Shown here: piece after piece, positions 1-7,483 of the stretch | Layout of the letters: each line of letters starts with the position of its first letter | Position numbering within the stretch: the first letter of the stretch is position 1 | Source of the DNA: Oscillospiraceae bacterium | GTDB lineage: Bacteria > Bacillota > Clostridia > Oscillospirales > Ruminococcaceae | Direction of reading: 5' to 3' | DNA length: 52,695 nucleotides | NCBI GenBank assembly: GCA_017512745.1 | Contig: JAFWEV010000079.1 | Location: 1-52,695, forward strand | Notes under the pieces: generated by a model | What the model saw: the letters and a program-made list of their open reading frames with translations, nothing else | Database searches by the model: none | Told to the model about the DNA's origin: nothing | Position numbers and translations under genes: made by a program

Positions 1-78
1 TCTATAACTTCCTTTTCCGTCCAGGTACTCCTGCACTATTTGAGCTCGTTCTTCCGCACTAAACTTGGGTTTTGACAT
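1..78 (-). CDS. IS3-family transposase OrfA, N-terminal fragment (runs off the window)
   Basis: Twenty-six codons of a reading frame that starts at ATG 78 and leaves the window at base 1. The start is preceded by a GAAGGAGGG ribosome binding site. The visible residues begin MSKPKFSAEERAQIVQEYL, the usual opening of the IS3/IS911-type helix-turn-helix OrfA, which recognises the terminal repeats. The frame is too short to assign a subgroup. It is unlike the OrfA of the element at the right edge, so these are two different insertion sequences. Confidence 0.65.
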   Translation of the reverse strand, partial: MSKPKFSAEERAQIVQEYLDGKGSYR

Positions 79-135
79 GAAAAATCCCTCCTTCGTAGAT
101 TTTGGTTTTTTACCTTGTCTACTTTGGAGGGATCA
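1..135 (-). mobile_element. IS3-family insertion sequence, terminal part (truncated by window edge)
   Basis: Only the upstream end of this element is inside the window. Read on the minus strand it begins TGATCCCTCC at base 135 and continues into GACAAGG. This resembles the end of the second element at 51542 (TG, C-rich block, then GACAA.G) and the TG...CA ends of the IS3 family. A transposase OrfA reading frame starts 57 bases inside the end. The remainder lies outside the window, so the other end and any target duplication cannot be seen. The exact boundary at 135 is inferred from the TG dinucleotide. Confidence 0.6.
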
Positions 136-174
136 TATCATGCCGCAGTCAGCTCTTTTGTGTCTTCATAAATG

Positions 175-975
175 TCAGGTATACCGTTTTGCCTGTTCCT
201 CTGAGACCATGATGCCGCAGTCTTCGAATATAATGCCGGGATGTGAGAGCCTGTAAACGACCTCCCCGAAAAGGACCTCCTTTGAATCCGGATCGATATG
301 TCCCTTGTCAAGAGTGTCTATGAGATCCTGAAGAGCAGCTATATCGGTTTCCTCATGAGTGTGCGTTCCGAGGAATGTGTCGACCGGCAGCGTCAGGGCC
401 CGCTCCAGAGTGTTGTGTATAGCCTCGAGAGTATCGTGATTCAGAAGGGACATGGCCATATTGTTTCCGAATGCGTCTCCGGACAAGAGAAGCCTGTGTT
501 CCGGTATCACCATCCCGAGCTCTCCTTTGGTATGCCCCGGGAGCATGACGAGATATGGATGAAGATCGCCCAGATCGTAATGCTCGTCACCGTTCAGAAA
601 AGACGGCACCGGAACTTCCCGGTCAATGAATTCCTGCCTTTTTCCGGGATCCAGCTCTCCGCCGGCGATAAGGCGGTCGGCGTTTCTGCCACGCTGTTCC
701 TTTCGGTTGGCATCATTGAATGCCGGCATGTCGAAGGGGTGCATCCAAACCTCGTCAAACTGCCAGTTGCCCTGTGTGTGGTCCGGATGACCGTGGGAAT
801 TGATAACGATGTACGGGGTGGAAACAAGCGATTCAACAAACTTTCTGTTGTCGCCTGCGCCGTGACCGGTGTCAAAGACTATGGCGCTTTCGGAACCGGC
901 GATGACGGTGAAACACGTGTTTTTTGCTTCCTGTACATGGAAGATGTTGTCGCGTATTTTTGTGATTTCGTGCAT
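175..975 (-). CDS. MBL-fold metallo-hydrolase
   Basis: 266-residue protein of the metallo-beta-lactamase superfamily, probably a soluble di-metal hydrolase. The metal-binding signature HGHPDH is at residues 61-66. Further expected ligands are H148 in LPGHT, D167 in LSGDAF and the histidines of GTHTHE near 205-207, so the complete active site appears present. An AAAGGAG-like ribosome binding site precedes ATG 975. It is divergent from the flavodoxin-family gene at 1092 and stands alone, about 40 bases from the IS end at 135. The substrate cannot be deduced: glyoxalase II-like, lactonase and other activities share this signature. No signal peptide is visible. Confidence 0.85.
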   Translation of the reverse strand: MHEITKIRDNIFHVQEAKNTCFTVIAGSESAIVFDTGHGAGDNRKFVESLVSTPYIVINSHGHPDHTQGNWQFDEVWMHPFDMPAFNDANRKEQRGRNADRLIAGGELDPGKRQEFIDREVPVPSFLNGDEHYDLGDLHPYLVMLPGHTKGELGMVIPEHRLLLSGDAFGNNMAMSLLNHDTLEAIHNTLERALTLPVDTFLGTHTHEETDIAALQDLIDTLDKGHIDPDSKEVLFGEVVYRLSHPGIIFEDCGIMVSEEQAKRYT

Positions 976-1091
976 TGAACGTGGCTCCTTTCGCAGATAT
1001 ACTGTTTTCAGTAATAATTATAGATTCCCGGATCGTTTCGATGCAATCACGGAAGAGATGAGGGTATCCGGGAGCATATCGGAGGATGACA

Positions 1092-1712
1092 ATGAAAGTA
1101 CTGATTATTCACGGCGGAGATAAAAAGGACGGGTGCACCGGAGTCGCTCTTGATGAGATGATCAAGGTTTTCTCGGATGAAGGAGTTGAAACGGAACTGA
1201 TCTTTATCGGCAACAAACCGATCCCCGACTGTATGAACTGCCACTACTGCAGAGAGCACGGGAAATGCGCTTACAATGACATAGTGAATGAAATTACGGA
1301 GAAGGCAAAAGAGTCGGACGGATTCGTCTTTGCGTGTCCGGTGTACTATGCTCATCCGACCGGCAGGCTGCTCTCCGTTCTCGACAGGGCGTTCTATTCG
1401 GCATCGAAGAACTTCAGTTTCAAACCGGGATGCGCAGTGCTGAGCGCAAGAAGGAACGGACAGGTCGCATCAATGGACGTTCTCAACAAGTATTTCTCGA
1501 TCAACAACATGCCCATAGTTTCGGCGAATTACTGGAATCATGTATTTGGCGCAGAGGCAAAAGAAGTGTATGAGGACGAAGAGGGAGTCGCCACGATGAG
1601 AAACCTCGCCAGAAATATGGCGTGGCTCATGAAATGCATTGAGCTCGGAAAGCAGAACGGCATGGATCATCCCGAGAATGAACGTGCATACACGAATTTT
1701 ACCAGAAGGTAA
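1092..1712 (+). CDS. Flavodoxin-family NAD(P)H-dependent oxidoreductase with Cys cluster
   Basis: 206-residue flavodoxin-like FMN-binding protein, probably a cytosolic FMN reductase. The N-terminal strand followed by a glycine-rich loop is the FMN-phosphate site, and the PVYYAHPTG segment near residues 83-91 is typical of the family. Four cysteines at about residues 47, 50, 53 and 59 recall the compact cluster motif of iron-sulfur flavoproteins, although many flavodoxin-family reductases have the cysteines without a proven cluster. The start is set at ATG 1092 because the GGAGG at 1081-1085 leaves a 6-base spacer; an upstream ATG at 1086 abuts the ribosome binding site. The next gene starts 4 bases after its stop, so the two are likely co-transcribed. 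Confidence 0.82.
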   Translation: MKVLIIHGGDKKDGCTGVALDEMIKVFSDEGVETELIFIGNKPIPDCMNCHYCREHGKCAYNDIVNEITEKAKESDGFVFACPVYYAHPTGRLLSVLDRAFYSASKNFSFKPGCAVLSARRNGQVASMDVLNKYFSINNMPIVSANYWNHVFGAEAKEVYEDEEGVATMRNLARNMAWLMKCIELGKQNGMDHPENERAYTNFTRR

Positions 1713-1716
1713 CACA

Positions 1717-1980
1717 GTGGAACTGCTTAACTGGTATCTTATCTCGGTCAATACACTGACAGTATTTCTGTTCGGCCTGGATAAGATCAAAGCCGTGAAG
1801 GGAAAATACAGAATACCTGAAAGAATACTCTTTCTGTTCATGGCGGCGGGAGGAGGCTTAGGGAGCATTCTGGGAATGTTCCTGTTCAGACACAAGACGA
1901 AGAAGAAACGGTTTGTATACGGAGGTATTGCAGCTCTTGCTGTTCAGGCAGCGCTATATATATGGGTCGTCGGACACTGA
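1717..1980 (+). CDS. DUF1294 family small membrane protein
   Basis: Small membrane protein of 87 residues with the DUF1294 pattern: a first hydrophobic helix, the FGLDKIKAVKGKYRIPE motif, a glycine-rich second helix (AAGGGLGSILGMFLFRHKT), then a last helix. Its function is unknown in the family. The start is the GTG at 1717, 7 bases behind AGAAGGT. A longer in-frame start at 1639 would overlap the previous gene and is rejected because DUF1294 proteins are normally 80-95 residues and begin just before the first helix. A rho-independent terminator follows at 1992-2016. Confidence 0.8.
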   Translation: MELLNWYLISVNTLTVFLFGLDKIKAVKGKYRIPERILFLFMAAGGGLGSILGMFLFRHKTKKKRFVYGGIAALAVQAALYIWVVGH

Positions 1981-1991
1981 TCATTTTTCAG

Positions 1992-2022
1992 GGCCGCAGC
2001 GAAAATTGCTGCGGCCTTCTTT
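1992..2022 (+). terminator. Rho-independent terminator after DUF1294 gene
   Basis: A 9-bp GC-rich stem (1992-2000 with 2008-2016, loop GAAAATT) is followed by TTCTTT. It sits 11 bases after the stop codon of the DUF1294 gene and separates it from the promoter of the AlbA_2 gene. Confidence 0.85.
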
Positions 2023-2026
2023 GCTG

Positions 2027-2111
2027 ACTCGACAAAGCAGATAACAAAGTGTCGAGGAATCGACAAGAATAACGTCGAGGACTCGACAGATATGCATCGG
2101 GTGTGTATAAT
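2027..2111 (+). promoter_or_regulatory. Promoter with repeated GTCGA..TCGAC operators for the AlbA_2 gene
   Basis: A near-consensus promoter is visible: TCGACA (-35) at 2083-2088, a 17-base spacer and TATAAT (-10) at 2106-2111. The -35 box is itself the right half of a palindrome, GTCGAG-GA-CTCGAC, at 2074-2087. A second copy, GTCGA-GGAA-TCGAC, occupies 2051-2064 and a lone half-site CTCGACA is at 2029-2035. Copies sit about 23 bases apart, close to two helical turns. Binding here would occlude RNA polymerase. Autorepression by the downstream DNA-binding protein is an inference. Confidence 0.7.
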
Positions 2112-2143
2112 ATACACAGCAAATTGCGGAATTGGAGATCATT

Positions 2144-3595
2144 ATGGGATTGCCGATAAATGTGAGTGATCTGCTCAGCGGGAAAGTAATAGAATCCAGC
2201 CGTGTTGAATTCAAGGAAGGATTCAATCCGGATGCGGTCATAAGAACGATATGTGCTTTTGCCAACGACATTGACAATATCGGCGGGGGATATATCGTGC
2301 TTGGCATCGCCGAAGACGGCGGTATGGTCGAATATCCTGTAAAGGGAATTCCTAAAGAACAGGCAGACGGGATTCAAAAAAAACTTCGGGAATACTGCCA
2401 TTATATTGAACCATTGTATGAACCCGCAGTGGAACTCGTGGATGTTGAAGAAAAGACCCTCATCGTGATCAGAGTTGCCGGAGGATTCGGGAGGCCGTAT
2501 AAAGCACCGGCGAGAGTTACGTCAGCGGTAATGCAGAAACACTATTACATCAGGAAGTTTTCATCTACTGTAATAGCTTCACCTGAGGAGGAGCGGGAAC
2601 TCTTTTATATTTCAACCAACATTCCCTTCGACGACAGGCCAAATCTCGCCGCGGATATTGGGGATATGGACATAGGACTTCTACGTGCCCATCTGAAAGA
2701 GACAGACAGCCGAATGTATGAGGATTCTTTGGATATGTCTCTGCTGGATATTGCGAAAAATATGCAGCTGGTCGAGGGCTCTGAAGAGAGCCTGAAACCG
2801 AGAAATGTCGGTATTCTCATGTTCTCGGAAAAGATTGAGAACTACTTTAGATATGCCAGAATAGAATTCGTTGATATACCCGATGACACCGGAAACGGAA
2901 TGGTTGAAAAGACCTTTACGGGACCGATTCAGCGACAGCTGAAAGACGCGCTTGCATTTATAAAGAACTACGTGATAAAAGAAAAGATCATTAAGCTGAA
3001 CGATAAGGCGGAAGCGCAAAGGGTTTTCAATTATCCGTTCAGAGCGATAGAGGAAATACTGGCAAATGCGGTTTATCACAGATCTTATCAGATAAATGAA
3101 CCGATCACCGTCAGGCTTGAAAAAAACCGGCTGGAAGTTACGAGCCATCCGGGGTTTGACAGGAGTATCACTGATGAGAAGATTGCCAATGGAGACCTTC
3201 GGGCAAAGGTGTACAGAAACAGGAGAATCGGAGATTTTCTTAAAGAGCTGAGACTTATCGAAGGGCGCAATACCGGTTTCCCGAATGCCAGAAAAGCCCT
3301 TAAAGAAAACGGATCTCCCGAATTCATCATTGAAATGGATCCTGAAAGAGATTATCTGTCGGTGATCCTGCCGGTACATGATCTGTTTGTAGAGGCGGAG
3401 CCCGAGAAGTCCGATAATCAGTACGAGAACAATATAGAAGAGATCCTTATGGATAAACCTATGACACTGACGGAACTTTCCAGAGCAATGAATTACCGCT
3501 CAATACCCGCGAAGCTTTCCCGCACAGTCAGAAAAATGTCCGAGGAAGCCCGCCTGGAGAAGAGAATGGACAATAAGCTTGTCCTAAAAAAGTAG
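2144..3595 (+). CDS. AlbA_2 (Schlafen-type) domain / ATP-binding transcriptional regulator
   Basis: 483-residue protein of the bacterial 'AlbA_2 + HATPase_c_4' architecture. Residues about 15-135 form the AlbA_2/Schlafen-like module (SRVEFKEG, then a NIGGGYIVLGIAEDG segment). Residues about 290-390 carry the GHKL-like part, including EEILANAVYHRSY and a later GRNTGFPN loop. The last 60 residues look like a winged helix (MTLTELSRAMNY). Such proteins are DNA-binding regulators, often found beside mobile or stress loci, and their ligands are mostly unknown. The start is ATG 2144, behind GGAG at 2135-2138; an upstream TTG at 2132 is less likely. It is monocistronic, with its own operator-loaded promoter and terminator. 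Confidence 0.85.
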   Translation: MGLPINVSDLLSGKVIESSRVEFKEGFNPDAVIRTICAFANDIDNIGGGYIVLGIAEDGGMVEYPVKGIPKEQADGIQKKLREYCHYIEPLYEPAVELVDVEEKTLIVIRVAGGFGRPYKAPARVTSAVMQKHYYIRKFSSTVIASPEEERELFYISTNIPFDDRPNLAADIGDMDIGLLRAHLKETDSRMYEDSLDMSLLDIAKNMQLVEGSEESLKPRNVGILMFSEKIENYFRYARIEFVDIPDDTGNGMVEKTFTGPIQRQLKDALAFIKNYVIKEKIIKLNDKAEAQRVFNYPFRAIEEILANAVYHRSYQINEPITVRLEKNRLEVTSHPGFDRSITDEKIANGDLRAKVYRNRRIGDFLKELRLIEGRNTGFPNARKALKENGSPEFIIEMDPERDYLSVILPVHDLFVEAEPEKSDNQYENNIEEILMDKPMTLTELSRAMNYRSIPAKLSRTVRKMSEEARLEKRMDNKLVLKK

Positions 3596-3622
3596 CGGGA
3601 ACCCAAGATAAGAGGACAGAAA

Positions 3623-3654
3623 AAAAGTACATTTCCGACCGGAAATGTACTTTT
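3623..3654. terminator. Bidirectional terminator between AlbA_2 gene and hexokinase gene
   Basis: A 14-bp perfect stem (3623-3636 with 3641-3654, loop GACC) begins with A residues and ends with T residues. It can therefore terminate both the plus-strand regulator gene and the minus-strand hexokinase gene whose stop is at 3667. Confidence 0.9.
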
Positions 3655-3666
3655 AATTTGCAGTAA

Positions 3667-4980
3667 TTACTGAAGAGCTGCGATCGCAGTTCCGATGAGG
3701 TCTGCGTCTCTGACCTGTACTATGTCGCAGTAGAGACCTTTGGGCTCGATGTATCTGTCAATGCACGCCTGGAGTTTTTTCGGGAAGATAGGACTTCTCG
3801 AATATGCTGTTCCCTCGACTGTTATGCAGACAGGCTCGAGAGGATCATGCCCTGTTTCGGAAGCTTCCATTGTTGCGCAGAATGTTACTGCGACCATTCT
3901 TGCCGCTCTTTCATAGAGTTCGTCGATTATGTAATAAGTGATCTCGCGGTCAGTGTTGTTGGCACAGATCGAGGCGAGGAGATTGTCTCCTTCAGGATAG
4001 AGGATAAACTCGTCGACATCCTTGAGAGTGATCACGCTTACGGACTCAAAACCTTTTGCGAATGCTTTTGAGTACATCTCATTGCTGCATGCCTTCTGCA
4101 TTGTGAGATATAAAAGTCTGCCGAAGTAAGCACCGGATATCATCTTTTCAAAGGGATGGTTGCCGGGATCGGGAGTCTCAGTATCAAAGAGGAGATCAAG
4201 TTTTCCCTGTGTAAAGCCGTTGTAGTCACCGTTCTCCATGTTGATGCCCATGACTTTCGGAACCCTGCGGAGACCGGATATTTTGCCGATCCTTGAAGTC
4301 TGTTCGGCATAACACATGTTGATGCCTGTGCCATAGATGAATCCGAAATAATTCGAGTATTTGCGGTTCATGTTCTCGGATATACCGGCGAGCATCGCTG
4401 CGACCGTATCATTTATGACGGTGATGTTTTTCGGCTTGATCCCGAGCTTTTCGAGAGCGCCGTTGAGACCTTCTCCGAGCATTCTGTTTTCCGCACCGGA
4501 GATCCTGACGCCCTTGTTGATGATGATAATTTTGCCGTCCTTGTTGGGCTGAATCTCGCACGGGAAGGAGAAACAGAAACCGATATCATCGGAGTATTCA
4601 CACAGAGGAGCGATATACTCCGCAAGTCTGTCGAAGAATGTGTCAGCATCCACCGGATCTTCCGTACCGATCATCGGGTATTTTTTGAAGTCGCTGATAA
4701 GAGCTTTTCCGTAATCGTTGAACGTTACGAGCGCGACTCTGAGGTTCGTGCCGCCGCAGTCGATAGTGATGACACTCTTGTCACGCTTGATCTTTCCTGT
4801 CACCGGAATGAATGTGGGGATCATAAGAAGGCTGTCGGGTGTTCCGTCAAGTCCGTATCCCATCTGAAGTTTGAAGTCCTTGAGGCAGCTTTCAAAATCT
4901 ACAGAGTCGGCATCCATCTGCATCTTTGCCAGAAAAGACTGGACTCTGGCTCTTGTTTCTTTTACCTTTTTGGGTTTCAT
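3667..4980 (-). CDS. Hexokinase (eukaryote-type hexokinase fold)
   Basis: 437-residue hexokinase that phosphorylates glucose or other hexoses with ATP in the cytosol. The phosphate-1 motif DCGGTN is at residues 74-79, the sugar-binding FSFP at 137-140, and the catalytic aspartate in NDTVAA at 191. The two-domain Hexokinase_1/Hexokinase_2 layout and the length match the eukaryotic-type family rather than the shorter bacterial ROK or Glk glucokinases. Among bacteria this form is known in scattered anaerobes. The start is ATG 4980 with only a weak AAAGAGA ribosome binding site. It is monocistronic and ends at the shared terminator. Confidence 0.9.
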   Translation of the reverse strand: MKPKKVKETRARVQSFLAKMQMDADSVDFESCLKDFKLQMGYGLDGTPDSLLMIPTFIPVTGKIKRDKSVITIDCGGTNLRVALVTFNDYGKALISDFKKYPMIGTEDPVDADTFFDRLAEYIAPLCEYSDDIGFCFSFPCEIQPNKDGKIIIINKGVRISGAENRMLGEGLNGALEKLGIKPKNITVINDTVAAMLAGISENMNRKYSNYFGFIYGTGINMCYAEQTSRIGKISGLRRVPKVMGINMENGDYNGFTQGKLDLLFDTETPDPGNHPFEKMISGAYFGRLLYLTMQKACSNEMYSKAFAKGFESVSVITLKDVDEFILYPEGDNLLASICANNTDREITYYIIDELYERAARMVAVTFCATMEASETGHDPLEPVCITVEGTAYSRSPIFPKKLQACIDRYIEPKGLYCDIVQVRDADLIGTAIAALQ

Positions 4981-5133
4981 AGACCATGATCTCTTTCATT
5001 TTATTTGTTAGGCTTCAATATTATATTTTATCGGGAAAATCTTTTCTATATATATAAGTAAAAATGATGTTATTGGACAAACGGCAGGCGGTATATCAGG
5101 AAATGCTTGTGTTAAATGCCCAATGTGCACAGA

Positions 5134-5177
5134 TTGGATATCCAGTTAATTAGAATTATAATTAAAATATTCTAATT
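5134..5177 (+). promoter_or_regulatory. Promoter and inverted repeat upstream of M20 amidohydrolase
   Basis: TTGGAT (5134-5139), a 17-base spacer and TATAAT (5157-5162) form a good sigma-70-type promoter. A perfect 9-bp inverted repeat, AATTAGAAT (5148-5156) with ATTCTAATT (5169-5177), brackets the -10 box. This is the size and AT-richness expected of a MarR-family operator. The MarR gene at 6668, convergent at the far side of the amidohydrolase gene, is a plausible binder, but that is inference. Confidence 0.55.
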
Positions 5178-5196
5178 ATAATGAGGAGATCGAACA

Positions 5197-6561
5197 ATGC
5201 TAGACCAGATTGAAAAGAAAATACTGGACATCATCGAGAACAAAAAAGATGAGATCATCGCGTTCGGAACAGATATCTACGAGCACGCTGAACTCGGTTA
5301 CAAAGAGGAGAGAACATCCGGTAAATTCGTTGAAAAAATGAAAGAACTCGGACTTGAGAGTGAGACAGGCCTTGCCATCACAGGCGTCAAGAGCTACCTG
5401 AAAGAGAAGGGTTCCACGGAAGGCCCCACACTTGCGGTGATCGGCGAACTCGACGCTCTTCCAATACCGGATCATCCCAATGCATGGAACGGAAATTCAC
5501 ACTGCTGCGGACATAATGCCCAGCTGACAGGCGTTGTCGGCGCTGCGATGGCTCTGACCGATCCCGAAGTAGCCGCATCTATGGGCGGAAACGTGGTATT
5601 TATGGCTGCTCCGGCAGAGGAATTTGTCGATGTCGAATATAAGCTGAATCTCATCAAACAGGGAAAACTTCACTACGGCGGAGGAAAATGCGAACTTATC
5701 CGCGTCGGTGCCTTTGATGATATCGACATCTCTCTCGGTCATCATATATTCCCGGGAGCCGATTACGGTGTTTACAACAACTCCAGCAACGGTTTCGTAA
5801 ACAAGACGATCACATTCCACGGACGCGCCGCGCATGCGGCTGCTCAGCCCCATTACGGAATCGACGCGCTCAACGCTGCGACATCCGCCATGGTCAATAT
5901 AGCTCTCCAGCAGGAAAGCTTCAGGGATGAGGACACCGTCAGGGTACACGGATTCGTCAAGAGAGGCGGAACTGCCAACAACGTCATAGCAAATGATGTG
6001 ACGATGGAGTATTCCGTGCGCGGAAAGACACCCGAAGCATATCTTGATGCGTCAAAGAAAGTCGACCGCGCGGTAAAAGGCGCAGCAATGGCGACAGGAT
6101 GCGGAGTCACGATCGAGACAATGTCCGGATACATGTCCGGAGTGGTAAATCCCCACACCGAAGTCCTCGAGAGCGCATTTGAGGATGTGTTCGGAGGAAC
6201 AGAATACACGAAGAGAAATGATATTACTATGCACTCCACCGGTTCCGACGACTTCGGCGATGTCGGCACGCTTATGCCTCTGGTCCACTTCGCAACAGGC
6301 GGATATTCCGGACATCTGCACAATGCGGATGTAAGAGTCGTTGATCCGTATCTTGCATATGTTATGACCGCAAAGGTATTTGCGCTCACGGCATACAGAC
6401 TCATGAAGAACGGCTGCGCAGCGGCAAAGGAGAATATTGCCGACTACAAACCCGTAATGACGAAGGATGAATATATTGCATTCATGGACGGCCTTCAGAA
6501 GACGGAAGAGATCCCGATGGAAGAGCTTCCGATCGTCGGAGCCGATATGATGAAAGGATAA
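5197..6561 (+). CDS. M20-family amidohydrolase (peptidase M20D-like)
   Basis: 454-residue zinc-dependent amidohydrolase of the M20 family, similar in layout to AbgB and other aminoacylase-like enzymes that cut N-acyl amino acids or p-aminobenzoyl-glutamate. The metal-site segments are GELDA (83-87), CGHN (104-107), the glutamate pair in AAPAEEF (137-143) and the histidines of GHHIFPG (181-187). A dimerisation insert begins around residue 200. The start is ATG 5197 with GAGGAG 8 bases upstream. The promoter contains an inverted repeat that may be a MarR operator. No signal peptide is seen, so it acts in the cytosol. The natural substrate is unknown. Confidence 0.88.
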   Translation: MLDQIEKKILDIIENKKDEIIAFGTDIYEHAELGYKEERTSGKFVEKMKELGLESETGLAITGVKSYLKEKGSTEGPTLAVIGELDALPIPDHPNAWNGNSHCCGHNAQLTGVVGAAMALTDPEVAASMGGNVVFMAAPAEEFVDVEYKLNLIKQGKLHYGGGKCELIRVGAFDDIDISLGHHIFPGADYGVYNNSSNGFVNKTITFHGRAAHAAAQPHYGIDALNAATSAMVNIALQQESFRDEDTVRVHGFVKRGGTANNVIANDVTMEYSVRGKTPEAYLDASKKVDRAVKGAAMATGCGVTIETMSGYMSGVVNPHTEVLESAFEDVFGGTEYTKRNDITMHSTGSDDFGDVGTLMPLVHFATGGYSGHLHNADVRVVDPYLAYVMTAKVFALTAYRLMKNGCAAAKENIADYKPVMTKDEYIAFMDGLQKTEEIPMEELPIVGADMMKG

Positions 6562-6591
6562 TTTCCGACAGTTTTTCACATGAAACAGCGA

Positions 6592-6626
6592 TCCCCGCAC
6601 TGTTCAAACAGTGCGGGGACTTTTTT
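6592..6626 (+). terminator. Terminator after M20 amidohydrolase gene
   Basis: A 13-bp stem (6592-6604 with 6607-6619) rich in G and C is followed by a run of seven T residues. It lies 30 bases after the amidohydrolase stop codon. Confidence 0.92.
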
Positions 6627-6633
6627 TCATAAC

Positions 6634-6662
6634 AAAAAGGCAGAGAACTTATTCTCTGCCTT
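6634..6662 (-). terminator. Terminator after marR-like gene
   Basis: An 11-bp stem, AAGGCAGAGAA (6637-6647) with its complement at 6652-6662 and loop CTTA. On the minus strand it is followed by five T residues (A run at 6634-6638). It sits directly downstream of the MarR-family gene. Confidence 0.85.
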
Positions 6663-6667
6663 GATGG

Positions 6668-7102
6668 TTATCTGTCTTCAGCCAGGCGATTGTAGATCTT
6701 GTTGAGAAGTCTGTTGAGTTCCTTCTCCTCGGAATCCGTAAGGGCTTCGGTTATATAATCCTGAACCTGCTTTAGATACCCGGGGTTCTCCTTAATGAAA
6801 GCTTCACCCTTTTTTGTAAGGCGGATATTCTTTGAGCGCCTGTCGTCCGGACTTGTTTCGGTAATTATGAACTGCTTGTCCTCAAGTCTTCTGACGATGC
6901 CCGCAACCGTAGGCTGCGCTACTTCATAGACGGATTCGAGTTCCTTCATCGGAACCTCGGAATCCCTGTGATTATAAATGAAGTTGAGGTATCTGACCTG
7001 GGTGGTCGTAAGACCCTTATCCTGCAGATAATTATTGCCTGATTTTGTAACGAATGTGGTGATCTGCTTGAACAGCAGACCGGAGTCTTTAGTTTCTACC
7101 AT
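6668..7102 (-). CDS. MarR family transcriptional regulator
   Basis: 144-residue winged-helix regulator of the MarR family, which binds palindromic operators as a dimer and is released by small ligands. The recognition helix and wing are clear: EVAQPTVAGIVRRLEDK at about residues 61-77, followed by the wing signature SPDDRRSKNIRLTKKG. The C-terminal helix would complete the dimer interface. It is convergent with the M20 amidohydrolase gene, each with its own terminator. A direct repeat ATGTCAAT at 7157-7164 and 7174-7181 lies in its upstream region. Whether it controls the amidohydrolase is not shown. Confidence 0.88.
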   Translation of the reverse strand: MVETKDSGLLFKQITTFVTKSGNNYLQDKGLTTTQVRYLNFIYNHRDSEVPMKELESVYEVAQPTVAGIVRRLEDKQFIITETSPDDRRSKNIRLTKKGEAFIKENPGYLKQVQDYITEALTDSEEKELNRLLNKIYNRLAEDR

Positions 7103-7319
7103 ATGCTCCCTCCAAGAGTCAACTACAGAGATAGTATGACACTTTGGAGATTCAATGTCAATAAACGAAATATGTCAATGCATAAATGATAATTACGCAA
7201 TAAATAGAATAATATTAATTGCAATGCTTTATTTGTGATTATGTAATGCACATAATTCTGCAGATCCCGGCGCAAAGCATCAGAATCACAAACAATCCTT
7301 AAAACACAGCGGAAGTCTA
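7103..7319. other. Intergenic region, AT-rich, no gene seen
   Basis: This AT-rich stretch separates the divergent MarR and pyrR units. It holds the MarR ribosome binding site (GGAGGGAG on the minus strand, next to 7103), a direct repeat ATGTCAAT at 7157 and 7174, and many A/T runs. I see no RNA gene or small ORF with a ribosome binding site in it. Confidence 0.6.
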
Positions 7320-7348
7320 TTGATTTTACGGTGAGTTTGCCTTATAAT
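7320..7348 (+). promoter_or_regulatory. pyrR promoter
   Basis: TTGATT at 7320-7325, a 17-base spacer and a perfect TATAAT at 7343-7348. Transcription would begin near 7355, directly before the PyrR-binding RNA hairpin. Confidence 0.8.
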
Positions 7349-7355
7349 GCATGAA

Positions 7356-7474
7356 GATTTTTAAAGACGGTACAGAGATGCCGGCAAGATCAGATAAAAA
7401 TGACGATGTCATAATATCTATTGGGTTTAATCAGAACTCTTGTCGACACATGCGCCGGCAAGAGTTTTTTTGTT
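7356..7474 (+). promoter_or_regulatory. PyrR-responsive attenuator leader
   Basis: The RNA leader can fold into the classic PyrR-binding hairpin. The upper stem CGGUA/UGCCG (7368-7372 with 7379-7383) closes the hexaloop CAGAGA (7373-7378), below which lie a purine-rich internal bulge and a lower stem 7356-7361 with 7386-7391. A terminator stem (7435-7445 with 7456-7466) followed by seven T residues precedes pyrR. The 3' part of the PyrR hairpin (CGGCAAGA, 7382-7389) can instead pair with the 5' arm of the terminator (TCTTGTCG, 7438-7445), forming the antiterminator. PyrR bound to UMP should stabilise the first hairpin and cause termination. Confidence 0.88.
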
Positions 7475-7483
7475 GAGGTTTAT

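Noticed and set aside
298..978. 226-codon plus-strand frame opposite the first MBL gene
   Set aside because: The minus-strand frame carries the HGHPDH motif and a good ribosome binding site; the plus frame has neither.
7421..7483. Longer N-terminus for PyrR beginning at 7421
   Set aside because: It would be translated through the attenuator terminator; PyrR proteins normally begin as at ATG 7484.
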